Below, piece by piece: positions 1-9,615 of a stretch of 64,000 nucleotides of DNA. Where the stretch lies: NCBI RefSeq assembly GCF_009696445.1, contig NZ_VULZ01000001.1, positions 248,001 to 312,000 on the forward strand. The letters are read 5' to 3'. Positions within the stretch are counted from its first letter, which is position 1. Each line of letters starts with the position of its first letter. This DNA is from Porcincola intestinalis (GTDB taxonomy: Bacteria; Bacillota; Clostridia; Lachnospirales; Lachnospiraceae). The translations under genes and the position numbers were made by a program. The notes under the pieces are model-generated. The model was not told where the DNA came from. It saw only the letters and a list, made by a program, of their open reading frames with translations, and did not search any database.

Positions 1-2320
1 TCCCAAGCTCTCTGCGCACAGAGGAGACTGCAGCGACGCAGGGGGTGTAGAGCAGACAGAATACCAGAAGACAGAAGCCTGCCAGCGGCGTGATCGCTGC
101 CGTGATGGCTGCCCTTGAGCCGAACACCAGGTTCAATGTGGAGACCACACTTTCCTTGGCCATGAAGCCTGCGATCAGGGAAGTCACAATCCGCCAATCC
201 CCCAGTCCCATTGGCTTGAAGATCGGAGCAACAGCGCCGGCGATGACCGCCAGGATACTCTTTGAAGAGTCCTCCACAATATTCAGATTCGTCCCAAAAT
301 TCTGAAGGAACCAGATCACAATGGTCGCCAGAAAGATGACCGTGAAGGCTCTCTGCAGGAAATCCTTTGCCTTGTCCCACATCAGCTGAAGGACATTCTT
401 CGGGCTTGGCATCCGATAATTCGGGAGCTCCATGACAAACGGAACCGCTTCGCCGCGGAATGTCGTTTTCTTAAAGATCCATGCAACCAGCACGCCAGTC
501 AGGATGCCCATCAGGTACAGAAAGACAACGACAAGACCTGCATGCCCGGGAAAAAACAGAACCGACAGGAACACATAAATCGGAACCTTTGCTGAACAGC
601 TCATAAAAGGAGTCAGCAGAATGGTCATCTTCCTGTCCCTCTCTGATGGAAGGGTTCTCGATGCCATGACACCCGGCACCGTGCATCCGAAACCGACCAG
701 CATCGGTACAATCGAACGGCCGGAAAGGCCAATCTTACGGAGCGGCTTGTCCATCACGAATGCCACCCTCGCCATGTAGCCGGAGTCCTCCAGGATCGAC
801 AGGAAAAAGAACAGGACGACGATGAGTGGAATGAAGCTCAGGACTGTCCCCACGCCGCCAAAAATTGCATCGACAACAAGCGATTTAATCCAGCTGCTGG
901 AACCGGCCTGCGAAAGCAGCGTCGATACCTGAGCGCCAAGCGCATCAATCCCTGCCTGAAGCAAGTTCTGCAAAAACGAACCGATTACGTTGAAAGTCAG
1001 ATAGAAGACAAGCCCCATGATCAGAACAAACATCGGGATTGCCGTATACTTGCCTGTCAAGATTTTATCGATCTTCTGCGATCTGATATGTCCCTTGCTT
1101 TCTCTGGGTTTTACTACACAGGCACTGCAGACCCTGTTGATGAAATCAAAGCGCATGTCTGCCATCGCAGCTGCACGGTCAAGTCCGCGTTCCTTCTCCA
1201 TCTGCTGAACAATATGTTCGATCATCTCTTTCTCGTTCTGATCAAGATTCAGCCGGTTAATGACACGTTCATCCCCCTCGACAACCTTCGAAGCTGCAAA
1301 CCGGAGCGGAATATCCGCTTTCTGAGCATGGTCCTGGATCAGATGCATGATACCGTGAAGACATCTGTGAACTGCCCCGCCATCCTCCGTTTCGGAGCAG
1401 AAATCCTGTCTTCCGGGGCGCTCCTGGTATTTGGCCACATGGATGGCATGGTCGATCAGCTCGGAAATGCCTTCGTTCTTGGCAGCCGAGATCGGAACGA
1501 CCGGCACGCCAAGCATCTCCTCCATCTTGTTAATCAGAATCGAGCCGCCATTCTCCCGAACCTCGTCCATCATGTTCAGCGCGATGACCATCGGAATATT
1601 CAGCTCCATCAGCTGCATCGTCAGGTACAGGTTCCGCTCAATGTTTGTCGCGTCCACGATGTTGATGATACCCTTCGGATGGTTGTCCAGAATAAACTGT
1701 CTGGAGACAATCTCCTCATCCGTGTAGGGCGACATCGAATAAATGCCGGGAAGATCTGTCACCAGCGTATCCTTGAAGCCGCGGATCGCGCCGTCCTTAC
1801 GGTCGACTGTCACGCCCGGAAAGTTGCCGACATGCTGATTGGAGCCGGTCAGCTGGTTGAAGAGCGTTGTCTTCCCGCAGTTCTGGTTGCCGGCAAGGGC
1901 AAATGTCAGGATGGTACCATCCGGAACCGGATGCTCATCAGCCTTGACATGGTATTTACCACCTTCACCAAGTCCTGGGTGAGGCACAGCCTGCCGGAGA
2001 TTATGACGGTCCCCCTTACCCTCACGCACCGCAGCTTCTCTTCCCATTTCTGCTGCGTTTTGATTTTCTGTTCCATGCGCTGCATCCAGCCCATCGCGTA
2101 CATCTCTGATCTCGATCTGCTTTGCGTCTGCGACACGTAGTGAAAGCTCATAGCTCTTAATCCGTACTTCGACCGGATCCCCCATAGGGGCATATTTCAC
2201 CATCGTAATGTCGGTGGTCGGGATAATTCCCATATCCAGGAAATGCTGCCGCAATTCTCCACTACCTCCGACAACGCTGACGGTTGCTGTTTTCCCAATC
2301 GGGAGTTCGTCTAATGTCAT
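1..2320 (-). CDS. feoB: FeoA-FeoB fusion, ferrous iron transporter (3' end truncated by window)
   Basis: Reading the minus strand from an ATG at 2320 gives one open frame to the left edge (773 codons), so the C-terminus lies outside the window. Residues about 1-75 are a FeoA (SH3-like) domain, starting MTLDELPIGK. A polar, His-containing linker of about 65 residues follows. The FeoB G domain starts near residue 140, with G1 GNQNCGKTT, G3 DLPGIYS, G4 NMMD and G5 SAAK. The membrane part follows and includes the gate-type segment GFGCTVPGVMASR. FeoB takes up Fe2+ across the cytoplasmic membrane; FeoA is normally a separate small partner. AGAAGGGA precedes the start at good distance. The frame is continuous through the linker, so this is a genuine fusion and not two genes. 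A consensus promoter lies directly upstream. Confidence 0.95.
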   Translation of the reverse strand, partial: MTLDELPIGKTATVSVVGGSGELRQHFLDMGIIPTTDITMVKYAPMGDPVEVRIKSYELSLRVADAKQIEIRDVRDGLDAAHGTENQNAAEMGREAAVREGKGDRHNLRQAVPHPGLGEGGKYHVKADEHPVPDGTILTFALAGNQNCGKTTLFNQLTGSNQHVGNFPGVTVDRKDGAIRGFKDTLVTDLPGIYSMSPYTDEEIVSRQFILDNHPKGIINIVDATNIERNLYLTMQLMELNIPMVIALNMMDEVRENGGSILINKMEEMLGVPVVPISAAKNEGISELIDHAIHVAKYQERPGRQDFCSETEDGGAVHRCLHGIMHLIQDHAQKADIPLRFAASKVVEGDERVINRLNLDQNEKEMIEHIVQQMEKERGLDRAAAMADMRFDFINRVCSACVVKPRESKGHIRSQKIDKILTGKYTAIPMFVLIMGLVFYLTFNVIGSFLQNLLQAGIDALGAQVSTLLSQAGSSSWIKSLVVDAIFGGVGTVLSFIPLIVVLFFFLSILEDSGYMARVAFVMDKPLRKIGLSGRSIVPMLVGFGCTVPGVMASRTLPSERDRKMTILLTPFMSCSAKVPIYVFLSVLFFPGHAGLVVVFLYLMGILTGVLVAWIFKKTTFRGEAVPFVMELPNYRMPSPKNVLQLMWDKAKDFLQRAFTVIFLATIVIWFLQNFGTNLNIVEDSSKSILAVIAGAVAPIFKPMGLGDWRIVTSLIAGFMAKESVVSTLNLVFGSRAAITAAITPLAGFCLLVFCLLYTPCVAAVSSVRRELG

Positions 2321-2362
2321 GTTATTCCCTTCTGTCTGTCCCGTCTCCAAGAGTCGTACTTG

Positions 2363-2391
2363 ACTATAAACACTCACATCCAAGATGTCAA
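2363..2391 (-). promoter_or_regulatory. Promoter of feoAB
   Basis: On the minus strand TTGACA (2391-2386), a 17-base spacer and TATAGT (2368-2363) form a near-consensus sigma-A promoter. It ends 42 bases before the feoAB start codon. Confidence 0.8.
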
Positions 2392-2598
2392 CCGCGGCGG
2401 CGGTGCCTGAAAGGCACTGTACAGTGTGACAAAGTCAACATGCCTGTCACCGATGTTTTTTTTCCCCCCCTCACCGCTGCATGCCTGGGAAGCACGGCCC
2501 CCTCACGAAGGACTGCTTCTGTTGAGTATGATACGCTCTCCTGTATCCCTGCATTGTCTGCCGCCGCCGAAAGACTGGCTGGAGGAAGGCGGAAAAAT
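2392..2598. other. Intergenic region between feoAB promoter and glgD terminator, with palindrome
   Basis: No convincing gene is seen here; the short frames that cross it lack ribosome-binding sites. It holds a perfect 12-base palindrome, CACTGTACAGTG (2415-2426), and directly next to it TGAC-AAA-GTCA (2427-2437). Both lie just upstream of the feoAB -35 box and could be operators. They do not match the Fur 19-mer or the DtxR consensus. A T8-C7 homopolymer tract follows at about 2456-2470. Confidence 0.4.
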
Positions 2599-2631
2599 CC
2601 CCTGTACCTCCGTTGAATGAAGGTACAGGGG
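2599..2631 (-). terminator. Rho-independent terminator of glgCD
   Basis: CCCCTGTACCT (2599-2609) pairs perfectly with AGGTACAGGGG (2621-2631) around an 11-base loop. On the minus strand the stem is followed by ATTTTT. It lies 10 bases past the glgD stop codon. Confidence 0.85.
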
Positions 2632-2640
2632 AATAGGTTC

Positions 2641-3765
2641 TTAAAGCAGATCAGATTTTCTGACAAATCCGGTTTTCCCTTCAGGTGCTGTCATTTCCTT
2701 CGTTCGTGTGATTCTCGTCCACTTGTCCACAACCTCATTTTCGACATGGACACCGGGTCCGATTTCCACATAGGAAAGAATGATGCTGTTCTTCACAACG
2801 GCGCCCTTTCCAACCTTGACGCCGCGCCCAAGGACACAGTTCTCGACATCACCCTCGATTTCTGAACCATCTGCGACGACACTCCTTCTGACAGTCGCTC
2901 CTTCCATGATTGTGGTCGGGCAGGCGTCCGTCGTGGTTGTATAGAAAGGCCAGTCGACTGTGAACAGCGACTTTGTCGTCTTCTGATCCAGCAGCTCCAT
3001 ATTGGCCTCATAGTATGCATCCAGATCTGCGATCGCTGCGAAGTAGCCCTTGTGCTGTACCCCGCGAATCACCAGATCGGTCTTTCCGAGCCGGTACTCC
3101 AGCATCTGCGACATCGAGAACGCAGACGAGAAGGCAGCTGTCTTGTCAATCAGCGTCAGGAATAGCTCCCGTTTCATGATATAGGTATCCATGAAAATAT
3201 TCTGGCTCTGCTTGTTGGCATGATTTCCGGAGAGGCTCATCACTGTCTGTTCATCATCCAGCGTCATCACACGGCAGTTCAAAAAATGGTCCCTCGCATT
3301 CGAAACCTTGTGATACAGCATGGTGATATCCGCACCGGATTCAATGTGCTGCTGAAGAAGGTCCGAGAAATCCTGGCGGAAAACCATGTAGCACGGTGTG
3401 ACCACCACGTACTCCTCTTCCATTCGCTCCAGATAGTCTCTGTTTGCCAGATAGTTGGCGATGTCGGTGTTATAAGCCTCGTTCCGGCTGTCCTCCTCGC
3501 AGTACAGAAGCTGAAGTCTTCCTCTCTTGGAGTTGATGTTGTACTGACGCCCGGTGCCCAGATGATCAACCAGGGAGCGCGGATACTTTCCGCCGATGAA
3601 CACCTGGATATTGTCGATGCCGCTGTTGCTCAGATTGGAGACCGGGAAATCAATGACCCTGTACCTTCCGAACAGTGGAATCGCTCCTGCCGAGCGGAAA
3701 TCCTGCAGGCCGTAGACTCTGACACGTCTTGGAGTTGAAGTTACGATGCCGAATGCCTTTGCCAT
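2641..3765 (-). CDS. glgD: GlgD, non-catalytic/regulatory subunit of glucose-1-phosphate adenylyltransferase
   Basis: A protein of 374 residues with the nucleotidyltransferase fold plus a C-terminal left-handed beta-helix of hexapeptide repeats (about residues 285-350). It parallels GlgC (FGRYRVIDFPVSNLSNSG against the GlgC equivalent). The N-terminal nucleotide-binding LAGGRG signature is replaced by VTSTPRRVRVYG, the usual mark of GlgD, which assembles with GlgC and tunes ADP-glucose synthesis rather than catalysing it. The ATG at 3765 is chosen over the upstream in-frame GTG (3771) because GGTGGAG lies at the right distance and GlgD proteins start at this point. It begins 2 bases after the glgC stop, so the two are translationally coupled. 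Confidence 0.9.
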   Translation of the reverse strand: MAKAFGIVTSTPRRVRVYGLQDFRSAGAIPLFGRYRVIDFPVSNLSNSGIDNIQVFIGGKYPRSLVDHLGTGRQYNINSKRGRLQLLYCEEDSRNEAYNTDIANYLANRDYLERMEEEYVVVTPCYMVFRQDFSDLLQQHIESGADITMLYHKVSNARDHFLNCRVMTLDDEQTVMSLSGNHANKQSQNIFMDTYIMKRELFLTLIDKTAAFSSAFSMSQMLEYRLGKTDLVIRGVQHKGYFAAIADLDAYYEANMELLDQKTTKSLFTVDWPFYTTTTDACPTTIMEGATVRRSVVADGSEIEGDVENCVLGRGVKVGKGAVVKNSIILSYVEIGPGVHVENEVVDKWTRITRTKEMTAPEGKTGFVRKSDLL

Positions 3766-3767
3766 GA

Positions 3768-4907
3768 TCACTCCACCCCCTTTACATTCTTTGAAACCAG
3801 CTCGATGTGCTCACTGTCTGCGCTGCCGACAACGGCACCCTTTCCGATCCGGACACCGTTGGCTATCATCGCCCGGGTGACCGTTGCGCCCTCTTCGACC
3901 ACAGCACCCGGCATGAGGACAGAATCTGTGACCGTCGCCCCTTCTGCGACCTTCGAGTTTGTAAACATAACGGTGTGGGTAACCTTCCCGCTGCACTCGC
4001 AGCCCTGAGTGATGTAGACGCGGTCTGTCTCAGCCTTATCGCCGATGTAGGCCGGAAGGGTCGAGACATCCGCTGTGTAAATTTTCCAGGAATAAGCGCC
4101 AAGATCCAGCTCATCCTTCTTGTCCAGAAGATCCATGTTCGCTTCCCATAGGGAATCGATGGTTCCGACATCCTTCCAGTATCCCTTGAACTCATATGCC
4201 AGAAGTGTTTTCCCGTCCGCGAGCATCTGAGGGATGATATTCTTTCCGAAATCGTGGGCAGAATCCGAATCCTTCATATCCGCAACAAGCATCTTCCGAA
4301 GCAGTTTCCAGTTGAAGATATAGATTCCCATCGATGCCAGGTTGCTCTTCGGATGCTCCGGCTTCTCCTCAAACTCCACAATTCTGCCGGTCTCATCGGT
4401 ATTCATGATCCCGAACCGGCTTGCCTCCCTGATCGGGACTCCGATCACGGCGATCGTCGCATCCGCCTCCGCCTTGATGTGAGCCTTCAGCATCTCGGAG
4501 TAATCCATCTTGTAAATATGATCTCCGGAAAGCACCAGCAGAAATTCCGGATTGTACTGGTCAATGAAATCGATATTCTGCGATATAGCATCCGCAGTTC
4601 CCCTGTAGACGTCGAGTCCCGTCTCCGCTTTCTCACGGGGCGTCAGCACAAAAACGCCGCTGTCCTTCGTGTCAAGTCCCCAGCGTCCGCCTCCTGCGAC
4701 ATAACTGTTGAGCAGAACCGATTCATACTGCGTCAGAACGCCTACAATGTTGACGCCGCTGTTCGCGCAGTTACTGAGCGGGAAGTCGATGATGCGGTAC
4801 TTTCCGCCATATGAGACAGCCGGCTTTGCAACCTTCGAGGTCAGCTCATGAAGACGGCTCCCTCTTCCGCCGGCGAGAATCATCGCCAGCATATTCCCCT
4901 GTTTCAT
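3768..4907 (-). CDS. glgC: Glucose-1-phosphate adenylyltransferase GlgC
   Basis: This 379-residue enzyme makes ADP-glucose from ATP and glucose 1-phosphate, the committed step of glycogen synthesis. The pyrophosphorylase signature LAGGRGSRL is at residues 11-19, [10 protein letters not shown] near 127, and the sugar-phosphate region FEEKP near 180. A C-terminal hexapeptide beta-helix has repeats such as [21 protein letters not shown]. Length is normal for the family. AGGAGG lies 7 bases before the ATG. It is the first gene of a two-gene operon with glgD. No glgA, glgB or glgP is in the window. Confidence 0.95.
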   Translation of the reverse strand: MKQGNMLAMILAGGRGSRLHELTSKVAKPAVSYGGKYRIIDFPLSNCANSGVNIVGVLTQYESVLLNSYVAGGGRWGLDTKDSGVFVLTPREKAETGLDVYRGTADAISQNIDFIDQYNPEFLLVLSGDHIYKMDYSEMLKAHIKAEADATIAVIGVPIREASRFGIMNTDETGRIVEFEEKPEHPKSNLASMGIYIFNWKLLRKMLVADMKDSDSAHDFGKNIIPQMLADGKTLLAYEFKGYWKDVGTIDSLWEANMDLLDKKDELDLGAYSWKIYTADVSTLPAYIGDKAETDRVYITQGCECSGKVTHTVMFTNSKVAEGATVTDSVLMPGAVVEEGATVTRAMIANGVRIGKGAVVGSADSEHIELVSKNVKGVE

Positions 4908-5020
4908 GAATAATCCTCCTCACCTGTTCCTGTTTTCCAGTGAACTGACTTGCCCCGGCAGGATTCCTTCCGGGACACATTCATGGATGAACCCGTCGCC
5001 GGACACCCATCGGATGCTTT

Positions 5021-5049
5021 ATTTTAACACCGTATATTAGTTTAAACAA
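5021..5049 (-). promoter_or_regulatory. Possible promoter of glgCD
   Basis: Minus-strand TTGTTT (5049-5044), a 17-base spacer and TAAAAT (5026-5021) resemble a sigma-A promoter. The -35 overlaps the last codons of the upstream AAA ATPase gene. The leader is about 105 bases and holds a short CCCGG/CCGGG hairpin. Confidence 0.45.
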
Positions 5050-6334
5050 GGCAAATATCTGCTTCCGTAATCTCCCTGATATCCGCGTCCGGAAGTTCTG
5101 CCAGCCTCGTCGCCTGGTTCGTCACAATCTTCTCGAACAGATTCCGGACATCCCGCGCGTTCGCAAAATGGGGCCCTTTTTCTGCCTCCATCTTTCGAAT
5201 CTTTTCCTCCGCTTTCTCCTTTGCCTTGTCCGTCAGCCGGTAGTTGTACTTCTCCGTCATGGTGTAGAAAATCTTTACCAGCTCGTCAGCCGTATAATCC
5301 GGAAATTCGATGTACTTATTGAACCTCGACTTCAATCCCGGATTGCTGCCGATGAATTCCTTCATCAGCTCCGTGTACCCGGCGACAATGACGACAAAAT
5401 CTTCCCGCAGGTCTTCCATTGCCTTCAGAATCGTGTCGATGGCTTCCTGGCCAAAGTCATTTTCTCCGCGTGCGAGTGTATAGGCTTCATCGATGAACAG
5501 GATGCCGCCCTTCGCCGCCTCGATCTTCTCCTTTGTCCGGATCGCGGTCTGTCCAACGTAGCCAGCCACGAGGTCTCCCCTGTCACATTCGACAAGCTGG
5601 CCCTTCGACAACACACCAATATCCTTGTAGATGCCTGCCAGAATCCGGGCGATCGTCGTCTTGCCAGTCCCGGGATTGCCGGAGAAAACCAGGTGGAGCG
5701 AAAATGGAACCTCCGGGAGCTCCTGCTCTTTTCTGCGCACCTGCATCTTCATCAGATTGGCAAGCTGAACCACATCCTTCTTGACCGACTCAAGACCAAC
5801 CAGCTTCTGAAGCTGTTCGTAGGATGCACTGTCCTCGATCCGGGCCAGCGCACGGACCTGTTTTTCCCGGTCTGTCCTGCTCTCCGGACTTGCCCCGGTC
5901 TGCCCGTCCGTACCACCGCCTGCTGCCATGGTGCTTCTTTCTTTTCCGCCTGTGTCAGAAACGCCATTCTCCGGATCGTCTCCGACTTTCCCGGCCATGG
6001 CAATGTACCGGAGCAATTTTACAAACCGATTATATGAATCATCATCCGGGATAATCAGCGTCTGCTTTCCGTTCAGCTCAATCTTTGACAGCTTCGGTGT
6101 TGTCCGGATATGCATCGGATGGCCCAGCTGATAATCCGCGCTCAGTGCCCGGTCTCCCTGATCGGCTTCCATATGGACTGTGCGCTTCCGGACATCCAGA
6201 CAGATGCTCCCCTCTACCGGGAATCCGAAGCTGTCCTGATAGACACCCTTCACGACGAGCTGATCACCGGTTTCCATATAGGCGCTGATACACTGGATTT
6301 CATCCCAGTCGTTCACATTGCATTTTGAAGCCAT
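5042..6334 (-). CDS. CbxX/CfqX-type AAA+ ATPase with an unrecognised N-terminal domain
   Basis: A protein of 430 residues. The AAA module occupies about residues 165-430: Walker A SGNPGTGKTT near 217-226, Walker B GGILFIDEAYTL, then sensor region VIVAGYTELM and the arginine-finger segment NPGLKSRFNKYIEF. This matches the SpoVK/CbxX family, whose members remodel protein complexes such as Rubisco; no such target is evident here. The first 110 residues form a beta-rich region I do not recognise, joined by a Gly/Ser/Thr-rich linker. The ATG at 6334 is preferred because GGGAGG lies 4 bases upstream; a start at 6382 is possible but has no ribosome-binding site. It is probably monocistronic, between pflB and glgC. 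Confidence 0.8.
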   Translation of the reverse strand: MASKCNVNDWDEIQCISAYMETGDQLVVKGVYQDSFGFPVEGSICLDVRKRTVHMEADQGDRALSADYQLGHPMHIRTTPKLSKIELNGKQTLIIPDDDSYNRFVKLLRYIAMAGKVGDDPENGVSDTGGKERSTMAAGGGTDGQTGASPESRTDREKQVRALARIEDSASYEQLQKLVGLESVKKDVVQLANLMKMQVRRKEQELPEVPFSLHLVFSGNPGTGKTTIARILAGIYKDIGVLSKGQLVECDRGDLVAGYVGQTAIRTKEKIEAAKGGILFIDEAYTLARGENDFGQEAIDTILKAMEDLREDFVVIVAGYTELMKEFIGSNPGLKSRFNKYIEFPDYTADELVKIFYTMTEKYNYRLTDKAKEKAEEKIRKMEAEKGPHFANARDVRNLFEKIVTNQATRLAELPDADIREITEADICLV

Positions 6335-6466
6335 AACACCTCCCGCAGGCCTTCCCGTCATCTGCTGGTTCCATCTTACCATATCGCCTGCGGAATCTGC
6401 GCATTGTTTTCCAGATTCACCTCTCTTTTGTCAGGCAGATGGCTACCTCAAAATTCTCAAATCAAA

Positions 6467-6503
6467 AATCGAGTAGGGCAGATTATCTCTGCCCTACTCG
6501 ATT
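6467..6503 (-). terminator. Rho-independent terminator of pflAB
   Basis: Perfect 16-base stem (6467-6482 with 6488-6503, core GAGTAGGGCAGA) with a 5-base loop, 4 bases after the pflB stop, followed on the minus strand by TTTGATTT. Confidence 0.85.
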
Positions 6504-6507
6504 CAGC

Positions 6508-8772
6508 TTACAGTCTGTCGTGACAGGTTCTTGCGATGACGTCGAGCTGCTGCTCTCTTGTCAGGTCGATGAACTTGACCGCGTATCCGGATACACGGAT
6601 CGTGAAGTTCGCATACTCCGGCTTCTCCGGATGCTCCATCGCATCCTTCAGCTTCTCAACGCCGAAGACATTGACATTCAGGTGATGAGCACCCTTCTCG
6701 AAATATCCGTCAAGGACGTTGACCAGATTCTCAGAACGTTCTTCAGTTGAGTGGCCGAGTGCCCCCGGGTTGATCGTCTGGGTGTTGGAGATGCCGTCCA
6801 GTGCATACTCATACGGTACCTTTGCCACGGAGTTGAGGGATGCAAGCAGTCCGTTCTGCTCTGCTCCGTACGCCGGGTTGGCCCCTGGTGCAAATGGAGT
6901 GAAGGCTTCTCTTCCATCCGGCAGCGCCCCGGTTGCCTTCCCGTACACGACGTTGGAGGTGATGGTCAGGATCGAGGTCGTCGGTTCGGAATTGCGGTAG
7001 GTATGATGCTTCTTGATCTTCTTCATGAAGGTCTTCAGCAGCCAGACCGCGATGTCATCCGCACGGTCGTCATCGTTTCCATAGCGCGGGAAGTCACCCT
7101 CGATCTTATAGTCGACCACGAGCCCTGTCTCGTCGCGGACCGTCTTGACCTTTGCATACTTGATCGCAGAGATGGAATCCACGACATGGGAGAACCCGGC
7201 GATACCGGTTGCGAATGTTCTTCTGACATCGGTATCGATGAGTGCCATCTCGGCTGCCTCATAGTAGTACTTGTCATGCATGTACTGGATCAGGTTCAGG
7301 ATGTTGACATAGAGTCCTGCCAGCCAGTCCAGCATAAGATCGTACTTGTGCATAACCTCATTGTAGTCCAGATACTCGGAGGTGATCGGTGCCAGCTCCG
7401 GTCCGACCTGCATGTGGCGGCCCTGCTTGTCGAGGAACTTCTCATCCTTTCCACCGTTGATCGCATACAGCAGTGCCTTTGCAAGGTTTGCACGCGCACC
7501 GAAGAACTGCATCTCCTTGCCGGTCTGCGTTGCGGACACACAGCAGCAGATGCTGTAATCGTCGCCCCAGACCGGACGCATGACATCGTCATTTTCATAC
7601 TGAATCGAGGAGGTATTCACAGAGATCTTCGCAGCATAGCGGCGGAAGTTCTCCGGCAGCTTCTTCGTGTAAAGGACGGTGAGATTCGGCTCCGGAGCCG
7701 GTCCCATGTTCTCGAGGGTATGCAGGAAGCGGAAATCATTTCTGGTCACCATGTGACGGCCGTCCATGCCAAAGCCCGCAACCTCCAGGGTTGCCCAGAC
7801 CGGGTCACCGGAGAACAGCTGGTTGTAGGACGGGATTCTCGCAAATTTGACCATACGGAACTTCATGACCAGATGGTCGATCAGCTCCTGAGCCTCCTTC
7901 TCGGTGATCTTTCCGGCAGCAAGGTCTCTGCTGATATAGATATCCAGGAAGGTGGAAATGCGGCCGACGGACATTGCCGCCCCGTTCTGGGTCTTGATTG
8001 CAGCCAGGTATCCGAAATAGAGCCACTGGACAGCCTCATGGGCATCCTTTGCCGGCCCTGAGATATCGTAGCCGTAGGACTGCGCCATCTCCTTCATGCC
8101 GCGCAGCGCGCGAATCTGATCGGAAATCTCCTCTCTCTGACGGATGACATCGTCGGTCATCGTCCCGTCGCCACAGTTGGCAAAATCTTCCTGCTTCTTC
8201 GCGATCAGGAAATCGATTCCGTACAGTGCGACACGGCGGTAATCGCCGACGATTCTTCCTCTTCCGTAGGTGTCCGGAAGTCCGGTGATGATATGAGAAT
8301 GGCGGGCAGCGCGCATCTCAGGGGTATAGGCATCAAAGACAGCCTGGTTATGGGTCTTGTGGTACTCGTTGAAGATCTTGTGGAACTTCGGGTTAACCTT
8401 GTAGCCGTAGGTCTCTGCCGCTTCCTCCGCCATCTTTATGCCGCCGTATGGCATGAATGCCCGCTTCAGCGGCTTGTCTGTCTGAAGGCCGACAATCTTC
8501 TCCAGATCCTTCATAGACTCATCGATGTAGCCCGGACCGTAAGCCGTCAGACCTGTGACAACCTCCGTCTCGCACTCAAGGACGCCGCCTCTTTTGCGCT
8601 CCTCCTTCTGAAGCTCCTGGAGCTTTCCCCAGAGCCTGTCGGTCGCCTCCGTCGGTCCCTCGAGGAAGCTTTCGTCCCCGTCGTACGGTGTGTAGTTGTC
8701 CTGGATGAACTGACGGACATTGACATCATCCGTCCATTTGCTTCCCTTGAAACCTGTCCACTCTTCTCTCAT
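6508..8772 (-). CDS. pflB: Pyruvate formate-lyase (formate C-acetyltransferase)
   Basis: This 754-residue glycyl-radical enzyme converts pyruvate and CoA to acetyl-CoA and formate in anaerobic fermentation. The active-site cysteine pair lies in [13 protein letters not shown], here within a run of three cysteines. The radical glycine lies in [10 protein letters not shown] near the C-terminus (about residue 729). [20 protein letters not shown] is the family's standard helix. The open frame extends far upstream, but that part runs inside pflA. The true start is ATG 8772 (or the adjacent ATG 8775), with AGGAGA 7 bases upstream, and gives the usual MREEW N-terminus. The stop codon of pflA shares its A with this ATG, so the pair is translationally coupled. 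Expression probably follows the FNR-type site upstream of pflA. Confidence 0.97.
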   Translation of the reverse strand: MREEWTGFKGSKWTDDVNVRQFIQDNYTPYDGDESFLEGPTEATDRLWGKLQELQKEERKRGGVLECETEVVTGLTAYGPGYIDESMKDLEKIVGLQTDKPLKRAFMPYGGIKMAEEAAETYGYKVNPKFHKIFNEYHKTHNQAVFDAYTPEMRAARHSHIITGLPDTYGRGRIVGDYRRVALYGIDFLIAKKQEDFANCGDGTMTDDVIRQREEISDQIRALRGMKEMAQSYGYDISGPAKDAHEAVQWLYFGYLAAIKTQNGAAMSVGRISTFLDIYISRDLAAGKITEKEAQELIDHLVMKFRMVKFARIPSYNQLFSGDPVWATLEVAGFGMDGRHMVTRNDFRFLHTLENMGPAPEPNLTVLYTKKLPENFRRYAAKISVNTSSIQYENDDVMRPVWGDDYSICCCVSATQTGKEMQFFGARANLAKALLYAINGGKDEKFLDKQGRHMQVGPELAPITSEYLDYNEVMHKYDLMLDWLAGLYVNILNLIQYMHDKYYYEAAEMALIDTDVRRTFATGIAGFSHVVDSISAIKYAKVKTVRDETGLVVDYKIEGDFPRYGNDDDRADDIAVWLLKTFMKKIKKHHTYRNSEPTTSILTITSNVVYGKATGALPDGREAFTPFAPGANPAYGAEQNGLLASLNSVAKVPYEYALDGISNTQTINPGALGHSTEERSENLVNVLDGYFEKGAHHLNVNVFGVEKLKDAMEHPEKPEYANFTIRVSGYAVKFIDLTREQQLDVIARTCHDRL

Positions 8773-9503
8773 CATATTTCTCCTCTCAAAATGGCTTCTG
8801 CTTCCTTCACCCGCTCCGGCGACGGGCTGACGGTTCCCTTCAGTGTGTAGGGAATGCCGAGCTCCTCCCACTTGTATGCACCGAGCGAGTGGTACGGAAG
8901 AACCTCGATCCTCTCGACGTTGTGAAGGGTGCTGATGAACTGCCCCGTCTGCCTGAGATATCCGTCGTCGTCCGTCCATCCAGGAACGAGCACATGCCGG
9001 ATCCAGACCGGTTTGCCGATTCCGGACAGGTACTCCAAGCCGGCAAGGATGTTGTCATTCGGCTTTCCGGTGAGCGCCTTATGACGTTCCGGATCGATCT
9101 GCTTGATATCCGCCAGGAGCAGATCGGTCACTTCCATCAGTCTTTCAAATGTGTGGAAGAAGGGCTCCTGTGTCGTGAAGGGTTCCAGTGCCGTGTCGAT
9201 ACAGGTATTGATTCCTCTTGCCTTCGCCTTTCTAAAAAGATCCAGCAGGAAATCCGGCTGCAGAAGCGGCTCGCCGCCCGAGACGGTAATTCCGCCCTTC
9301 GGTCCCCAGTAACTTCTGTAGCGCTCTGCCTGGTCCAGCAGCTCATCCGCTGTCATGAGAGTCCCCTTCTTCATCTGCCAGGTATCCGCATTGTGGCAGT
9401 ATCTGCAGCGCATCCGGCAGCCTGAGACGAAGATCAGGAAGCGGACGCCCGGGCCGTCTGCCGAGCCAAATGACTCAGTGGAATGGATGTATCCTTCGAC
9501 CAT
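8772..9503 (-). CDS. pflA: Pyruvate formate-lyase activating enzyme (radical SAM)
   Basis: A radical SAM protein of 243 residues that places the glycyl radical on PflB. The [4Fe-4S] motif CRMRCRYC (C-x3-C-x2-C) is at about residues 29-36, after the typical [14 protein letters not shown] start. [13 protein letters not shown] (SAM-binding GGE motif) follows near residue 78. Length is normal for PflA. AAAGG precedes the ATG. Here pflA comes before pflB; in most characterised pfl operons pflB is first. Both lie between the FNR-type promoter and the strong terminator at 6467-6503. Confidence 0.95.
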   Translation of the reverse strand: MVEGYIHSTESFGSADGPGVRFLIFVSGCRMRCRYCHNADTWQMKKGTLMTADELLDQAERYRSYWGPKGGITVSGGEPLLQPDFLLDLFRKAKARGINTCIDTALEPFTTQEPFFHTFERLMEVTDLLLADIKQIDPERHKALTGKPNDNILAGLEYLSGIGKPVWIRHVLVPGWTDDDGYLRQTGQFISTLHNVERIEVLPYHSLGAYKWEELGIPYTLKGTVSPSPERVKEAEAILRGEI

Positions 9504-9541
9504 AGTCAGCCTTTCTTTGATCTGTTCTCTGATACGGCCTT

Positions 9542-9583
9542 ATCTTATGGAATTATTGGGAAATAATCATTGATTATAATCAA
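9542..9583 (-). promoter_or_regulatory. FNR-type activator site and promoter of pflAB
   Basis: A perfect FNR consensus palindrome, TTGATTATAATCAA (TTGAT-N4-ATCAA), lies at 9570-9583. Minus-strand TAAGAT at 9547-9542 can serve as -10. If transcription starts near 9535, the palindrome is centred at -41.5, the classic class-II activator geometry. No good -35 hexamer is present, as expected for an activator-dependent promoter. The likely activator is encoded directly upstream (9616-10308). Confidence 0.8.
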
Positions 9584-9615
9584 GAATTATAAAAATATTA
9601 TCCTGCAGGAAAATG

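Noticed and set aside
1088-2140. 350-codon plus-strand frame opposite feoAB
   Set aside because: Antisense shadow of the FeoAB frame; no ribosome-binding site and no recognisable protein.
2388-2666. 92-codon minus-strand frame between glgD and feoAB
   Set aside because: Overlaps the glgD end and its terminator; no ribosome-binding site and unlikely composition.
8773-8979. N-terminal extension of the pflB frame
   Set aside because: Lies inside pflA in another frame; the ATG at 8772 has the ribosome-binding site and gives the family N-terminus.
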